From assembly GCA_963849885.1 (NCBI GenBank), contig CAWKIV010000013.1, positions 372,001-436,000 of the forward strand: a DNA stretch of 64,000 nt. The letters run 5' to 3'. Within the stretch, counting starts at the first letter, position 1; every line of letters begins with the position of its first letter. Position numbers and translations under genes: made by a program. The DNA is from CADCTP01 sp963849885 (lineage in GTDB: Bacteria > Actinomycetota > Actinomycetes > Mycobacteriales > CADCTP01). Positions 42,885 through 50,819 of the stretch are shown here, piece by piece. Under the pieces are notes generated by a model, which was given only the letters and a program-made list of their open reading frames with translations, had not been told where the DNA came from and made no database searches.

Positions 42885-43517
42885 TCAGCGCAGCGGCTCG
42901 TGCAGCCGGCGCAGCAGCCCGCCGGGGACGTCCTCGACGGTCAGCGCATACGTCACGTGGTCCCGCCAGGCGCCGTCGATGTCGAGGTAGCGGACCAGGT
43001 AGCCCTCCTCGCGGAAGCCGAGCTTGGCCACCACCCGGCGGCTGGGCTCGTTCTCCGGGCGGATGTCGACCTCGACCCGGTGCAGCCCGACCGGGCCGAA
43101 GCAGTGGTCGGTGGCCAGCGCGACCGCGGTGGTGACGATGCCCCGGCCGGCGTGCTCGCGGTCCACCCAGTAGCCGATCTGGGCCGACCGCAGCGCGCCG
43201 CGGACGACGTTGTTCACCGTCAGCTGCCCGACCAGCTCGTCGTCGTACGTGATCATGAACGGCAGCAGCACGCCGGCCCGGGCCAACCGGCGCAGCGAGC
43301 CGAGCGCGGACGGCCAGCTGGCCACCGAGTGCCGCACCGGCCAGGGCTCGGACGACGTCGGCTCCCACGGCGACAGCCACGCCTCGTTGCGGATGCGCAG
43401 CGAGCTCCACGCCGGCGCGTCCCGCAGCCGCGGGGGGCGCATGCCGACCCGCCCGTGCCGGAGCCGGGCCGGCCAGCCGGGATGCCGGGTCATGGTCCGC
43501 TGCGCCGTCCTCGTCAC
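42885..43517 (-). CDS. GNAT acetyltransferase, RimJ/RimL-like
   Basis: A 210-residue GNAT protein. It has LRIRNEAWLSPWEPTSSEPW near residue 40, VGQLTVNNVVRGALRSAQIG, the acetyl-CoA-binding VDREHAGRGIVTTAVALATD, HRVEVDIRPENEPSRRVVAK and LGFREEGYLVRYLDIDGAWR. These features match RimJ-type ribosomal-protein N-acetyltransferases. It sits 9 bases after glp and before sepX, the standard actinobacterial order, so it is in the same transcript. Substrate unproven. Confidence 0.88.
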   Translation of the reverse strand: MTRTAQRTMTRHPGWPARLRHGRVGMRPPRLRDAPAWSSLRIRNEAWLSPWEPTSSEPWPVRHSVASWPSALGSLRRLARAGVLLPFMITYDDELVGQLTVNNVVRGALRSAQIGYWVDREHAGRGIVTTAVALATDHCFGPVGLHRVEVDIRPENEPSRRVVAKLGFREEGYLVRYLDIDGAWRDHVTYALTVEDVPGGLLRRLHEPLR

Positions 43518-43526
43518 GCCGTGCTG

Positions 43527-44762
43527 TCAGGGGCTGGCGAGCAGCAGCGGGACGACGGTGACCTGGTCGCCCTCGGACACGTCGGTGACCTCCTCGTCGA
43601 TCACGATGAGGCAGTTGGACTGGGCCAGCCCGGCCAGCAGGTGCGAGCCGGGCCCGCCCACCGGCTCGACGGAGTAGCCGCCGTCCGCCTCGCGATGCAG
43701 CAGGCCGCGACGGTACTGCCTGCGGCCCGGCGGTGACGACAGCGACCGCAGCGAGCGGCCCCGCACGGTCCGGCGGGCCAGCCGGCGCTTGCCGAGCATC
43801 AGCCGGACCGCCGGCCGGACGAAGACCTCGAAGCTGACCAGCGCGCTGACCGGGTTGCCGGGCAGACAGAAGATCGGCGTGCCCTCCGCGCCGAGCGTGC
43901 CGAAGCCCTGCGGCATGCCGGGCTGCATCGCGACCCGGGTGAACTCGACCGTGCCCAGCTCGCTGAGCGCCTCCTTGACCACGTCGAAGGCACCGGCGCT
44001 GACCCCGCCGCTGGTGACGATCAGGTCCGCCCGCAGCAGCTGGCCCTCCAGCACGCTGAGCAGCCGGGCGTGGTCGTCCGGCACGATGCCGGCCCGGTAG
44101 ACCTCGGCACCGGCGTCCCGCGCCGCGGCGGCCAACCCGTAGCTGTTGGAGTCGAGGATCTCCCCCATCCCCGGTCGGCGACCCACGTCGACCAGCTCGC
44201 TGCCGGTGGACAGGACGACCACCCGCGGCCGCGGCCGCACCAGCACCCGCTCCCGGCCGACCGCGGCGAGCAGGCCGACCTGGGCCGGCCCGATCGGCGT
44301 GCCGCTGCGGACCGCCAGCTCGCCGGTGCGGATGTCCTCGCCGGTGCGGCGCACGTACGCCCCCGGCTGGGCCGGGCGGTCGATCCGGACCCGGGCGACC
44401 CCGCCGTCGGTCCACTCCACCGGCACGATCGAGTCCGCTCCGGACGGCACCGGAGCGCCGGTCATGATCCGCAGGCACAGCCCGCGGGTCACCGCACGCG
44501 GCGCCCGCGACCCGGCCGGGATGTCGCCGACCACCGGCAGCACCACCGGGTCCTGCTCGGTGGCCCCGGCCGTGTCCGCGGCCCGGACCGCGTAGCCGTC
44601 CATCGCCGAGTTGTCGAAGCCCGGCAGCGGCGCCTCGGCCAGCACGTCCTCCGCGCAGAGCAGCCCCTGTGCGTCGAGCAGGGCCAGCTCGATCGGCTCC
44701 GGGACCCGCAGGTCGGCCAGCACGCGCCGAAGCTGCTCGTCGACGCTGCGGAGCTTGCTCAC
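43527..44762 (-). CDS. glp: Gephyrin-like molybdotransferase Glp (MoeA family)
   Basis: A 411-residue MoeA-fold protein. It shows DNSAMDGYAVRAADTAGATE near residue 50, GRRPGMGEILDSNSYGLAAA, LIVTSGGVSAGAFDVVKEAL with the molybdopterin-binding TSGG, PGMPQGFGTLGAEGTPIFCL and FCLPGNPVSALVSFEVFVRP. MoeA inserts molybdate into molybdopterin. In actinobacteria this particular copy, next to rimJ and sepX, also works as the division protein Glp that binds FtsZ. Both roles are possible: moaC, mog, moaE and moaD lie 5 kb away. Start GTG 44762 is divergent from the formyl-THF cyclo-ligase. Confidence 0.92.
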   Translation of the reverse strand: MSKLRSVDEQLRRVLADLRVPEPIELALLDAQGLLCAEDVLAEAPLPGFDNSAMDGYAVRAADTAGATEQDPVVLPVVGDIPAGSRAPRAVTRGLCLRIMTGAPVPSGADSIVPVEWTDGGVARVRIDRPAQPGAYVRRTGEDIRTGELAVRSGTPIGPAQVGLLAAVGRERVLVRPRPRVVVLSTGSELVDVGRRPGMGEILDSNSYGLAAAARDAGAEVYRAGIVPDDHARLLSVLEGQLLRADLIVTSGGVSAGAFDVVKEALSELGTVEFTRVAMQPGMPQGFGTLGAEGTPIFCLPGNPVSALVSFEVFVRPAVRLMLGKRRLARRTVRGRSLRSLSSPPGRRQYRRGLLHREADGGYSVEPVGGPGSHLLAGLAQSNCLIVIDEEVTDVSEGDQVTVVPLLLASP

Positions 44763-44839
44763 CGGTGACCGGGGCCGGCGGCCGGGAGATCGGCCCCGCG
44801 CGGCGGCCGCAGGTCAGGCATGCGGCGAGACTAGTCGGC

Positions 44840-45434
44840 GTGACCGGTGAAGGCGGCAAGGTTGGCTGGCGGGCGCGTCTGCGTGCCGCCCGCGGCACGC
44901 TGGGGCCTGACGACCTCGCTGCCGCGGCGGCGGCCCTGCGCGACCAGGTCATCGGCCGGCTCGCCGGGGCGGGCCGGATCGCCGCGTACCTGCCGATGGA
45001 CCGGGAGCCCGGCTCGGTCGAGCTGCTGGACGTGCTGCGGGACGGCGGCACGGAGATCCTCCTTCCGGTGGTGGTGCCGGGCGGCCTGGACTGGGTGGTC
45101 CTACCGGCGCGGGACGGAGCTGGTGCCGGGCCCGCTCGGCACCCGCGAGCCGGCCGGGCCGCGCCTCGGCGCGGCCGCCGTCCGCACCGCCGACGCCCTG
45201 CTCGTGCCCGCGCTCGGCGTCGACCGGACGGGCACCCGGCTCGGCCGCGGCGGGGGCTACTACGACCGCGCGCTGGCCCTGGTCGACGGTGGGGCGACCA
45301 TCGCCGCGCTGCTCCACGACGGCGAGCTCGTCGACCGGCTGCCCCGCGATCCGTGGGACCGCCCGGTGACCGCCGCCGTCACTCCGGGGGCCGGGTGGAC
45401 GGAACTGCCCGTCGTGGAGCACCATGGCGGTTAG
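44840..45434 (+). CDS. 5-formyltetrahydrofolate cyclo-ligase (frameshifted)
   Basis: The N-terminal part reads VGWRARLRAARGTLGPDDLA, then IAAYLPMDREPGSVELLDVL and ILLPVVVPGGLDWVV. The C-terminal part reads ELVPGPLGTREPAGPRLG, ALLVPALGVDRTGTRLGRGG and GGYYDRALALVDGGA, the family's ATP-binding motif. The two halves are in different frames. One extra base (C) near 45,096-45,105 in the GGTCCTACC stretch is the simplest cause, because all catalytic blocks are kept. It salvages 5-formyl-THF to methenyl-THF. It is divergent from glp and followed by an FmdB-like gene, as in many actinobacteria. Confidence 0.88.
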
Positions 45435-45469
45435 CAGTCCACCCATGAGAGTGCCAACAGGAGGTCGGC

Positions 45470-45862
45470 GTGCCGACGTACCAGTACGCCTGCACCGAGA
45501 CGGCGTGCGGTCATCGCTTCGAGGCGGTGCAGTCGTTCTCCGACGATCCGCTCAGCAGCTGCCCGGTCTGCGAGGGCCGGTTGCGGAAGGTCTTCTCGGC
45601 GGTCGGCGTCGTCTTCAAGGGCTCCGGCTTCTACCGCACGGACAGCCGCGAGAAGCCGAAGGTGGCCAGCGGCAAGGACAGCAAGGACAGCGGGAAGAGC
45701 GAGCAGAAGGCATCGGCGTCCTCCTCGGACTCGTCGGGCTCCGGCTCGTCGTCCGGCTCCGCGACGTCCAGCACGGCGTCGTCCGGATCGTCGTCGTCCG
45801 GCTCGACCGGAGCGGGTGCGTCCGGCTCCTCAGGGTCTAGCAGCAAGACCGCCGCCTCCTGA
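45470..45862 (+). CDS. FmdB-family zinc-ribbon protein
   Basis: A 130-residue protein. The N-terminal 50 residues form a zinc ribbon starting MPTYQYACTETACGHRFEAV, with a second CxxC in SSCPVCEGRLRKVFSAVGVV, followed by FKGSGFYRTDSR; this is the FmdB family. The remaining 75 residues are a Ser/Gly/Thr low-complexity tail (SSDSSGSGSSSGSATSST), common in actinobacterial members. GTG 45470 has a strong AGGAGG 5 bases upstream. Function unknown; a regulatory role is only suggested by the family name. It lies between the cyclo-ligase and the SAF gene. Confidence 0.9.
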   Translation: MPTYQYACTETACGHRFEAVQSFSDDPLSSCPVCEGRLRKVFSAVGVVFKGSGFYRTDSREKPKVASGKDSKDSGKSEQKASASSSDSSGSGSSSGSATSSTASSGSSSSGSTGAGASGSSGSSSKTAAS

Positions 45863-45933
45863 AACGGTCGTCCACAGGCCCCGCCGTCATCCACAGATTG
45901 CGGTCGGAGCCTGGCGGTCGCGTCAGCGCTGCC

Positions 45934-45939
45934 TAGCGT
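45934..45939 (+). promoter_or_regulatory. -10 element of the SAF gene (leaderless)
   Basis: TAGCGT, seven bases before the GTG at 45,947. Confidence 0.5.
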
Positions 45940-45946
45940 CGGGCGG

Positions 45947-47267
45947 GTGGATGCCACCGAACCCGCGCCGTCCGGCCCGCCGCCCCGCTGGGCCGCCCCC
46001 GACTCGACCCTGCCGACGACCGGTGGGTGGGTCGACCTGGCGCCGGCCGGGCGGTCGACCGCCGGGCGCGGGCGTCGCGCCGGGCGTCCGGGCCGGGCGT
46101 CGGGCCGGGCGTCGGGCCGGGCGTCGGGCCGGGCGTCGGGCCGGGCGTCGGGCCGGGCGTCGGGCCGGGCGTCGGGCCGGCTGTCGGGCCGGCGTCGGGC
46201 CTGGCTGGCCGTCGATCCCGTCGCTCGCCCGGCCGGCGCTGCTACCGCCGGGCGCAGCAGCCGACCTCGGGTCGGCGCGTCCGGTGAGCGCCGACCGTGA
46301 TCTCGCCGCAGCGGCGAGCGGCGCCGGCGAGCTGCCGACCGGCGGGGCCGTCGGGGCCGGCGCCGCCCGGCCGGCCGGCGGCGATGTCGACCCGGGGCCG
46401 GTGACCGCCGTCGGCGGGTCGCCTCCAGCGGGTGCCTGGGACGGCCGAAGTGCCCTCAGCGGAGCCGGCGTCGTTCCGCGGAGGCCGGGTGGGGTCGCCA
46501 CCTGGTTGCCGGAGGGCCGCTGGGCGGAGCCCGACGAGGAGCACCCCGCGGTCGAGGCGGAGCCACCGCCCCGGGCCACCCGCGGCCGGGTCAGCTCGGA
46601 GCGCCGCCGGCGCGGGCAGCGCCGGGTCGCCGCCGCCCGGCTGGCCACCCGGTTGGCGGGCTGGCCGCGCCGCGTGCTCGCCGTGGCGCTGGTCCTCGCG
46701 GCCGTGGCGGTCGCGCTCCGGCCGGACCCGCCGCCGGCCGCGGTCGGCGGGGCGCCGCCCGGCGTGCCGGTCGTCGTGGCCGGCCGCGACCTGGCCGCGG
46801 GCGCCGTCCTCACCCGGCCGGACCTGCGGACCGCCGACCTTCCCTCCGCGGCCGTGCCCGGCGGCTCCGCGCGGGAGCCGGCGAGCCTGCTCGGCCGGAC
46901 GCTCGCGGGACCGGTCCGGCGCGGCGAGGTGCTCACCGACGCCCGGATCGTCGGTCCTGGCCTCACCGCCGGACTGGGCTCCCAGGACGTCGCGGCCGTG
47001 CCGGTCCGGCTGGCGGACGCGGAGGCCGCCGCGCTGGTCCGGTCCGGTGACCGGGTCGACGTGCTCGGCGCCGCGGTGGACGCCGACGCCGCGACGGGTT
47101 CCCGGGACGCGGTGGAGGTGGCGACGGCCGTCCGGGTGCTCGCCGTGCTGCGCGGCGACGCCGCCGACGGCGTCGTGGTGGTGCTCGCGGCGACGTCGGC
47201 GGTGGCCCGGCGACTGGCCGGCGCGGCGTCCCGCTATCGACTCACCGTCGCCGTGCGACCGCCATAG
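45947..47267 (+). CDS. SAF-domain (CpaB/RcpC-like) membrane protein, frameshifted in a minisatellite
   Basis: The start GTG 45947 is leaderless (TAGCGT 7 bases before) and opens MDATEPAPSGPPPRWAAPDS. A 12-bp repeat then encodes RAGR units. The later frame has a basic stretch, a membrane helix (RRVLAVALVLAAVAVALRP) and an SAF domain: VPVVVAGRDLAAGAVLTRPD, GRTLAGPVRRGEVLTDARIV, VAAVPVRLADAEAAALVRSG and DRVDVLGAAVDADAATGSRD. CpaB-like proteins belong to Flp pilus assembly, but no other pilus gene is nearby. One extra C at 46,088-46,089, just before the repeats, separates the two frames; removing it gives one protein of about 440 residues. An ATG at 45,951 in the later frame is an alternative start. 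Confidence 0.8.
46090..46196 (+). repeat. 12-bp minisatellite GGGCCGGGCGTC within the SAF gene
   Basis: Seven perfect units (46,090-46,173) are followed by two variants of 12 and 11 bases. Translated in the corrected frame they give repeated Arg-Ala-Gly-Arg. This is not a CRISPR array: there are no spacers. Confidence 0.95.
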
Positions 47268-47326
47268 GGCACCGCTACTCTCCCGGCGACCGAGGGCGAG
47301 CCGACTATCCGAGGGGCAGACAGAGC

Positions 47327-47716
47327 ATGCTCAAGGGCTTCCGCGACTTCATCATGCGCGGCAACGTGATCGAGCTCGCCGTGGCGGTCGCCATCGGCAC
47401 TGCGTTCACCGTGCTGGTGAACCAGTTCGGCGACTCGTTCATCAAGCCGCTGGTCGGCCTGATCGGCGGGGGTGGGCTCGAGGGCGGCACGTTCACGATC
47501 AACGGCCAGGTGTTCGACTGGGCGGGGTTCATCAACGCCGTGATCTTCTTCGTGCTGACCGCGGCGGTCATCTACTTCGCGGTCGTGGCGCCGTACAACG
47601 CTTTCGAGGAGCGACGGAAGCGGGGTCAGGGCCCGGTCGACCCGCCGGCACCGCCGGACGACGTCGTGCTGCTGACCGAGATCCGCGACCTGCTCCGCGC
47701 GCAGAGCCGGTCCTGA
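47327..47716 (+). CDS. mscL: Large-conductance mechanosensitive channel
   Basis: A 129-residue MscL, the pore that opens under osmotic downshock. The N-terminal helix and first membrane segment read LKGFRDFIMRGNVIELAVAV and AIGTAFTVLVNQFGDSFIKP. The loop contains GGGLEGGTFTINGQVFDWAG, and the second membrane segment is FINAVIFFVLTAAVIYFAVV. The C-terminal charged helix (LLTEIRDLLRAQSRS) is short, as in actinobacteria. It lies 59 bases after the SAF gene and is convergent with a small minus-strand gene, 10 bases apart. Confidence 0.96.
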   Translation: MLKGFRDFIMRGNVIELAVAVAIGTAFTVLVNQFGDSFIKPLVGLIGGGGLEGGTFTINGQVFDWAGFINAVIFFVLTAAVIYFAVVAPYNAFEERRKRGQGPVDPPAPPDDVVLLTEIRDLLRAQSRS

Positions 47717-47726
47717 CCGGCTCCGC

Positions 47727-48010
47727 TCAGCCGCCGTGGTGGGGCGGGACCTCGCGGAGGTAGCGATCGTCGTCGCCCGGCTCGGGCAGGTCGCCCCAGC
47801 CGACGTCCCGCTCGTCGGTGGTGATGTCCGGCAGGACGGGACGGTCCTCGCGGCCGGCCGCCGCGGCTCCTCCGGCGGGGTGGCCGGGTCCGCGGGGCGG
47901 GCCTCCTCCGGAGCGGGACGGGCGGCGCCGGCTTGGGTAGGACCTGCAGGGCAGGGGCCCGCAGCCGGACGCCGGACCGGGGCGGTGGCCTCGGGATCGA
48001 AGCCCGGCAT
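47727..48010 (-). CDS. Small acidic protein of unknown function (frameshifted)
   Basis: I do not recognise a named family. ATG 48010 has GAGGTG about 7 bases upstream and opens MPGFDPEATAPVRRPAAGP. The other frame near the 3' end reads REDRPVLPDITTDERDVGWG, then DLPEPGDDDRYLREVPPHHG, and stops at 47,727. The acidic, Trp/Tyr-containing end with good codon use looks like real protein, while the continuation of the first frame does not. A shift within the GC-rich bases 47,851-47,875 joins the two into about 94 residues. It is divergent from the MT0933-like gene and convergent with mscL. Confidence 0.6.
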
Positions 48011-48086
48011 GTCGATCACCTCACCTCTTGACCGAATCAGCCTAGCGCCGGTCGCCGGACCGGCCTGCCACGTGGGGAGACCCGGA

Positions 48087-48965
48087 ATGAGCTTCCTGGA
48101 CAAGGCGAAGAAGCTGGCCGAACAGGCCGCGGAGAAGGCCGGCCCGCTGATCGACAAGGCCGCGCCGCACGCGCAGAACGCGGCGGACAAGGCCGGCCAG
48201 CAGATCGACAAGCGGACCGGCGGGAAGTACCACGACAAGATCGAAGCCGTCGAGGCGAAGGTCGGCGAGGTCGCCGAGAAGCGGATGGCGGAGCGGGGTG
48301 GCGACCCGGCCGCCGCGGACGAGGCCACGGTGGACGCCTTCCCGGCGCAGCCCGGCCCGGCAGACGCCTTCCCGGCCCAGCCCGGCCCGCAGAGCGCAGG
48401 ACTAGCCTTCCCAGCGCAGCCCGGCCCGGCAGACGCCTTCCCGGCGCAGCCCGGCTCGGCAGAAGCCTTCCCGGCGCAGCCCGGCCCGGCAGAAGCCTTC
48501 CCGGCGCAGCCGGGGGCGGTGGACGGGTTCCCGGCGCGACCGGGTGGTGCGCCTGGTGTGGAGGACACGTTCCCGTCGCAGACCGGCTCCGCGGACGTGT
48601 TCCGGACGGATGCCGGACCGGCGCAGCCGGACCTGCCCGGCGGCCAGCCGGACGACCCCGCGCACTCCGGGGCCGCGACCGGCACCGACTACTCCGCGGA
48701 GGCGACGGGTGACCGCGGCGGCGAGCCGGCGTTCTCCGCGGAGACGCCCGAGGTACCTTCCCGGCGCAGCCGCCGGCCACGACGTACCCGGCCGAGCCGG
48801 ACTCCCGGGCCGGCCAGCCCGACGACCCGGAGCACTCCCTCGGGTCGGAGAGCACCGAGTTCCCCGGGCTGTCCGAGGGTCCGGTGGGCAGCCCCGGAGG
48901 CGACCGAGGAGGACCGGCCGCCCGCCGGCCCGGCGATGGGTGGGTCGGGCACGCCGACACCCTGA
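48087..48965 (+). CDS. MT0933-like antitoxin-family protein with FPAQPG repeats (probably frameshifted)
   Basis: The N-terminal 75 residues match the MT0933-like family (annotated as antitoxins): MSFLDKAKKLAEQAAEKAGP, then QQIDKRTGGKYHDKIEAVEA. A long low-complexity tail follows, with a repeat DAFPAQPGPA present about seven times (48,335-48,530), then acidic text. Near 48,753-48,760 the repeat continues in another frame (TFPAQPPATTYPAEPDSRAG, then DDPEHSLGSESTEF), so a 1-2 base error is likely and the true C-terminus is uncertain. ATG 48087 follows GGGGAGA. No toxin gene is adjacent. Confidence 0.72.
   Translation: MSFLDKAKKLAEQAAEKAGPLIDKAAPHAQNAADKAGQQIDKRTGGKYHDKIEAVEAKVGEVAEKRMAERGGDPAAADEATVDAFPAQPGPADAFPAQPGPQSAGLAFPAQPGPADAFPAQPGSAEAFPAQPGPAEAFPAQPGAVDGFPARPGGAPGVEDTFPSQTGSADVFRTDAGPAQPDLPGGQPDDPAHSGAATGTDYSAEATGDRGGEPAFSAETPEVPSRRSRRPRRTRPSRTPGPASPTTRSTPSGRRAPSSPGCPRVRWAAPEATEEDRPPAGPAMGGSGTPTP
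48335..48545 (+). repeat. ~30-bp repeats encoding DAFPAQPGPA
   Basis: About seven imperfect copies of GACGCCTTCCCGGCGCAGCC and variants, in frame with the MT0933-like gene. Confidence 0.85.
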
Positions 48966-49012
48966 CCGGTGGGGCCGCACCGGGTGCCCGGTGGAGCGGG
49001 GATGATGGCGTG

Positions 49013-49252
49013 GTGGTGACGGTGCGGTACTGGGCGGGGGCGCGGGCAGCGGCCGGGCGCGAGCAGGAAGCGGTCGAGGCGGGCACGGTCGGCGAGCTGC
49101 TGACCGTGCTCGGCGCCCGCCCGGACCTCGCCCGGGTGCTCACCGCCTCCAGCCTGCTGGTCGACGGCGAGGCCGTCCGCCGCGAGGACACCGGCCACGC
49201 GCTCGCCTCCGGGGTGACCATCGACGTGCTGCCGCCGTTCGCCGGGGGCTGA
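49013..49252 (+). CDS. moaD: MoaD/ThiS-family sulfur carrier (molybdopterin synthase small subunit)
   Basis: A 79-residue ubiquitin-like protein. It reads VTVRYWAGARAAAGREQEAV at the start, then GTVGELLTVLGARPDLARVL, and ends VTIDVLPPFAGG with the essential C-terminal Gly-Gly that carries sulfur as a thiocarboxylate. It partners MoaE, encoded convergently just downstream. Three successive GTG codons (49,010, 49,013, 49,016) are possible starts; 49,013 is 6 bases after GATGAT, a plausible -10 element. Confidence 0.88.
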   Translation: MVTVRYWAGARAAAGREQEAVEAGTVGELLTVLGARPDLARVLTASSLLVDGEAVRREDTGHALASGVTIDVLPPFAGG

Positions 49253-49332
49253 TCGCGCGAGGCGGCAGGCGAGCAGCAGGCGATCCGTCACCGCGGGCGG
49301 GACGGGGTTCGGCCACCGGACGGCGAGGCCGA

Positions 49333-49761
49333 TCAGGGGCAGTTGACCCACTCGTCGGTGCCGTCGGGGAAGACCTGGCGCTTCCAGATCGGCAGCCGCT
49401 GCTTGACGATCTCCACCAGCCGCTCGCAGGCGGCGAATGCCTCCGCCCGGTGGGCGCCGCTCACCGCGGCGACCAGCGCGGCGTCCCCGATCCCCAGCGT
49501 CCCGATCCGGTGGCTGACCGCGACCGCGTGCACCCGAGGGTCGGCGGCGATCTCGTCGCGGCAGGCCCGCAGCACGTCAGCGGCGGACGGGTGCCCGACG
49601 TACTCCAGCTCGACCACGGCCCGCCCGTGATCATGATCGCGGACGATGCCGCTGAAGACGACGGTCGCCCCGGACCGCGGGCCGGCCACCGCGGCGACGT
49701 GCTCGTCCACGGACAGCGGCGTGGCCGTGACCGCGCAGAGCACCGGCGAGACCGCGGTCAT
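49333..49761 (-). CDS. moaE: Molybdopterin synthase catalytic subunit
   Basis: A 142-residue MoaE that converts precursor Z to molybdopterin with sulfur from MoaD. It shows GATVVFSGIVRDHDHGRAVV, LEYVGHPSAADVLRACRDEI, VSHRIGTLGIGDAALVAAVS, SGAHRAEAFAACERLVEIVK and the C-terminal KQRLPIWKRQVFPDGTDEWV with its conserved lysines. ATG 49761 overlaps the mog stop (ATGA), so moaC-mog-moaE are translationally coupled. Confidence 0.96.
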   Translation of the reverse strand: MTAVSPVLCAVTATPLSVDEHVAAVAGPRSGATVVFSGIVRDHDHGRAVVELEYVGHPSAADVLRACRDEIAADPRVHAVAVSHRIGTLGIGDAALVAAVSGAHRAEAFAACERLVEIVKQRLPIWKRQVFPDGTDEWVNCP

Positions 49762-50270
49762 CCGGCACCCCCACCCGCCGGGTGGTCACCGCCGCGCAGC
49801 TGGCTCAGCACGTGACCCAGTATCGGCTCCAGCACGGCGAGCCCGTCCCGGACCCCGCCCGGCGAGCCCGGCAGGTTGACCACCAGCGCGGTGCCGACCG
49901 TGCCGGCCAGGCCGCGGGACAGCACCGAGGTGGGCACCCGGTCCCGCGCCGCCAGCCGTACCGCCTCCGCGATCCCCGGCACCTCCCGCTCCAGCAGTGG
50001 CCGCGTCGCCTCGGGGGTGACGTCTGTCGGGGTCACCCCCGTGCCGCCGGTGGTCACCACGACGTCGATCCCGTCCGCGAGCGCCGACCGCAGCGCCGAC
50101 TGGATCGCCGGCACGTCGTCCGGCACCACCGTGACCGCCTCGACCGAGCAGCCCAGCCGGCGCAGGCCCTCCGCGAGCAGCTGGCCGGAGGTGTCCTCCC
50201 GCTCGCCGCGGGCGCTGCGGTTGGACGCGGTGACGACCGCCGCCCGCGTACCGGCCGGGACACCGCTCAC
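49758..50270 (-). CDS. mog: Molybdopterin adenylyltransferase (MogA/MoaB family)
   Basis: A 170-residue MogA/MoaB-type protein that adenylates molybdopterin before molybdate insertion. Motifs are AAVVTASNRSARGEREDTSG, VVVTTGGTGVTPTDVTPEAT with the TTGGTG loop, REVPGIAEAVRLAARDRVP, and VGTALVVNLPGSPGGVRDGL. GTG 50270 overlaps the moaC stop by 4 bases (GTGA), and its own stop overlaps moaE. The downstream enzyme would be a MoeA such as Glp. Confidence 0.95.
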   Translation of the reverse strand: MSGVPAGTRAAVVTASNRSARGEREDTSGQLLAEGLRRLGCSVEAVTVVPDDVPAIQSALRSALADGIDVVVTTGGTGVTPTDVTPEATRPLLEREVPGIAEAVRLAARDRVPTSVLSRGLAGTVGTALVVNLPGSPGGVRDGLAVLEPILGHVLSQLRGGDHPAGGGAG

Positions 50271-50746
50271 CCCTCCCCCCGCCGCCACGAGCCGGACCGG
50301 CCGCCCGCCTTCGCCTCCACCCGGATGTCCGTGATCGACGCGCCGCGGTCCACCGCCTTGACCATGTCCACCAGCGCCAACCCGGCCGTGGCGACCGCGG
50401 TCAGCGCCTCCATCTCCACCCCGGTCCGGTCCGCGGTCCGGGTCGTCGCCGTGATCAGCACCCCGTCGTCGACGATCTCCAGGTCCACCGTCACCCCGTG
50501 CAGGGCGACCGGATGGCACAGCGGGACCAGGTCGGGGGTGCGCTTGGCCCCCGTGATCCCGGCGATGCGCGCCACTGCGAGCGCGTCCCCCTTGGGGAGG
50601 CCGTCCGCGCGAAGGAGGGAGACGACCTCCGGCGAAGTGCGTAGCCTGCCGGTAGCAACCGCCGTACGGGTGGTCACGGGCTTGGCCGAGACGTCGACCA
50701 TGCGGGCGGCACCGTCCGAGTCGACATGGGTGAGGCGTGGAGGCAC
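50267..50746 (-). CDS. moaC: Cyclic pyranopterin monophosphate synthase
   Basis: A 159-residue MoaC that turns the MoaA product into cPMP. It has RLTHVDSDGAARMVDVSAKP, RTAVATGRLRTSPEVVSLL, VARIAGITGAKRTPDLVPLC, LCHPVALHGVTVDLEIVDD and TGVEMEALTAVATAGLALVD. GTG 50746 gives the family N-terminus and has TACTCT ending 6 bases upstream, so it is probably leaderless. It is the first gene of moaC-mog-moaE and is divergent from the kinase pair. No moaA is seen in the window. Confidence 0.95.
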   Translation of the reverse strand: MPPRLTHVDSDGAARMVDVSAKPVTTRTAVATGRLRTSPEVVSLLRADGLPKGDALAVARIAGITGAKRTPDLVPLCHPVALHGVTVDLEIVDDGVLITATTRTADRTGVEMEALTAVATAGLALVDMVKAVDRGASITDIRVEAKAGGRSGSWRRGEG

Positions 50747-50752
50747 CTCGCC

Positions 50753-50758
50753 AGAGTA
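50753..50758 (-). promoter_or_regulatory. -10 element of moaC (leaderless)
   Basis: TACTCT on the minus strand, six bases before the moaC GTG. Confidence 0.5.
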
Positions 50759-50819
50759 GGCAGAGCGGGATGCTGGCGGGGGGTGCCGGCCCCGCCGCAG
50801 GTGGGTAGGGGACGGAATC

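Noticed and set aside
46083..46200. Possible CRISPR array in the 12-bp repeats
   Set aside because: The repeats are contiguous with no spacers, are only 12 bp long and encode an in-frame peptide repeat. There are no cas genes.
48087..48965. A complete toxin-antitoxin pair formed with the neighbouring small minus-strand gene
   Set aside because: The neighbour is divergent, frameshifted and shows no toxin motif; the antitoxin label comes only from the family name.
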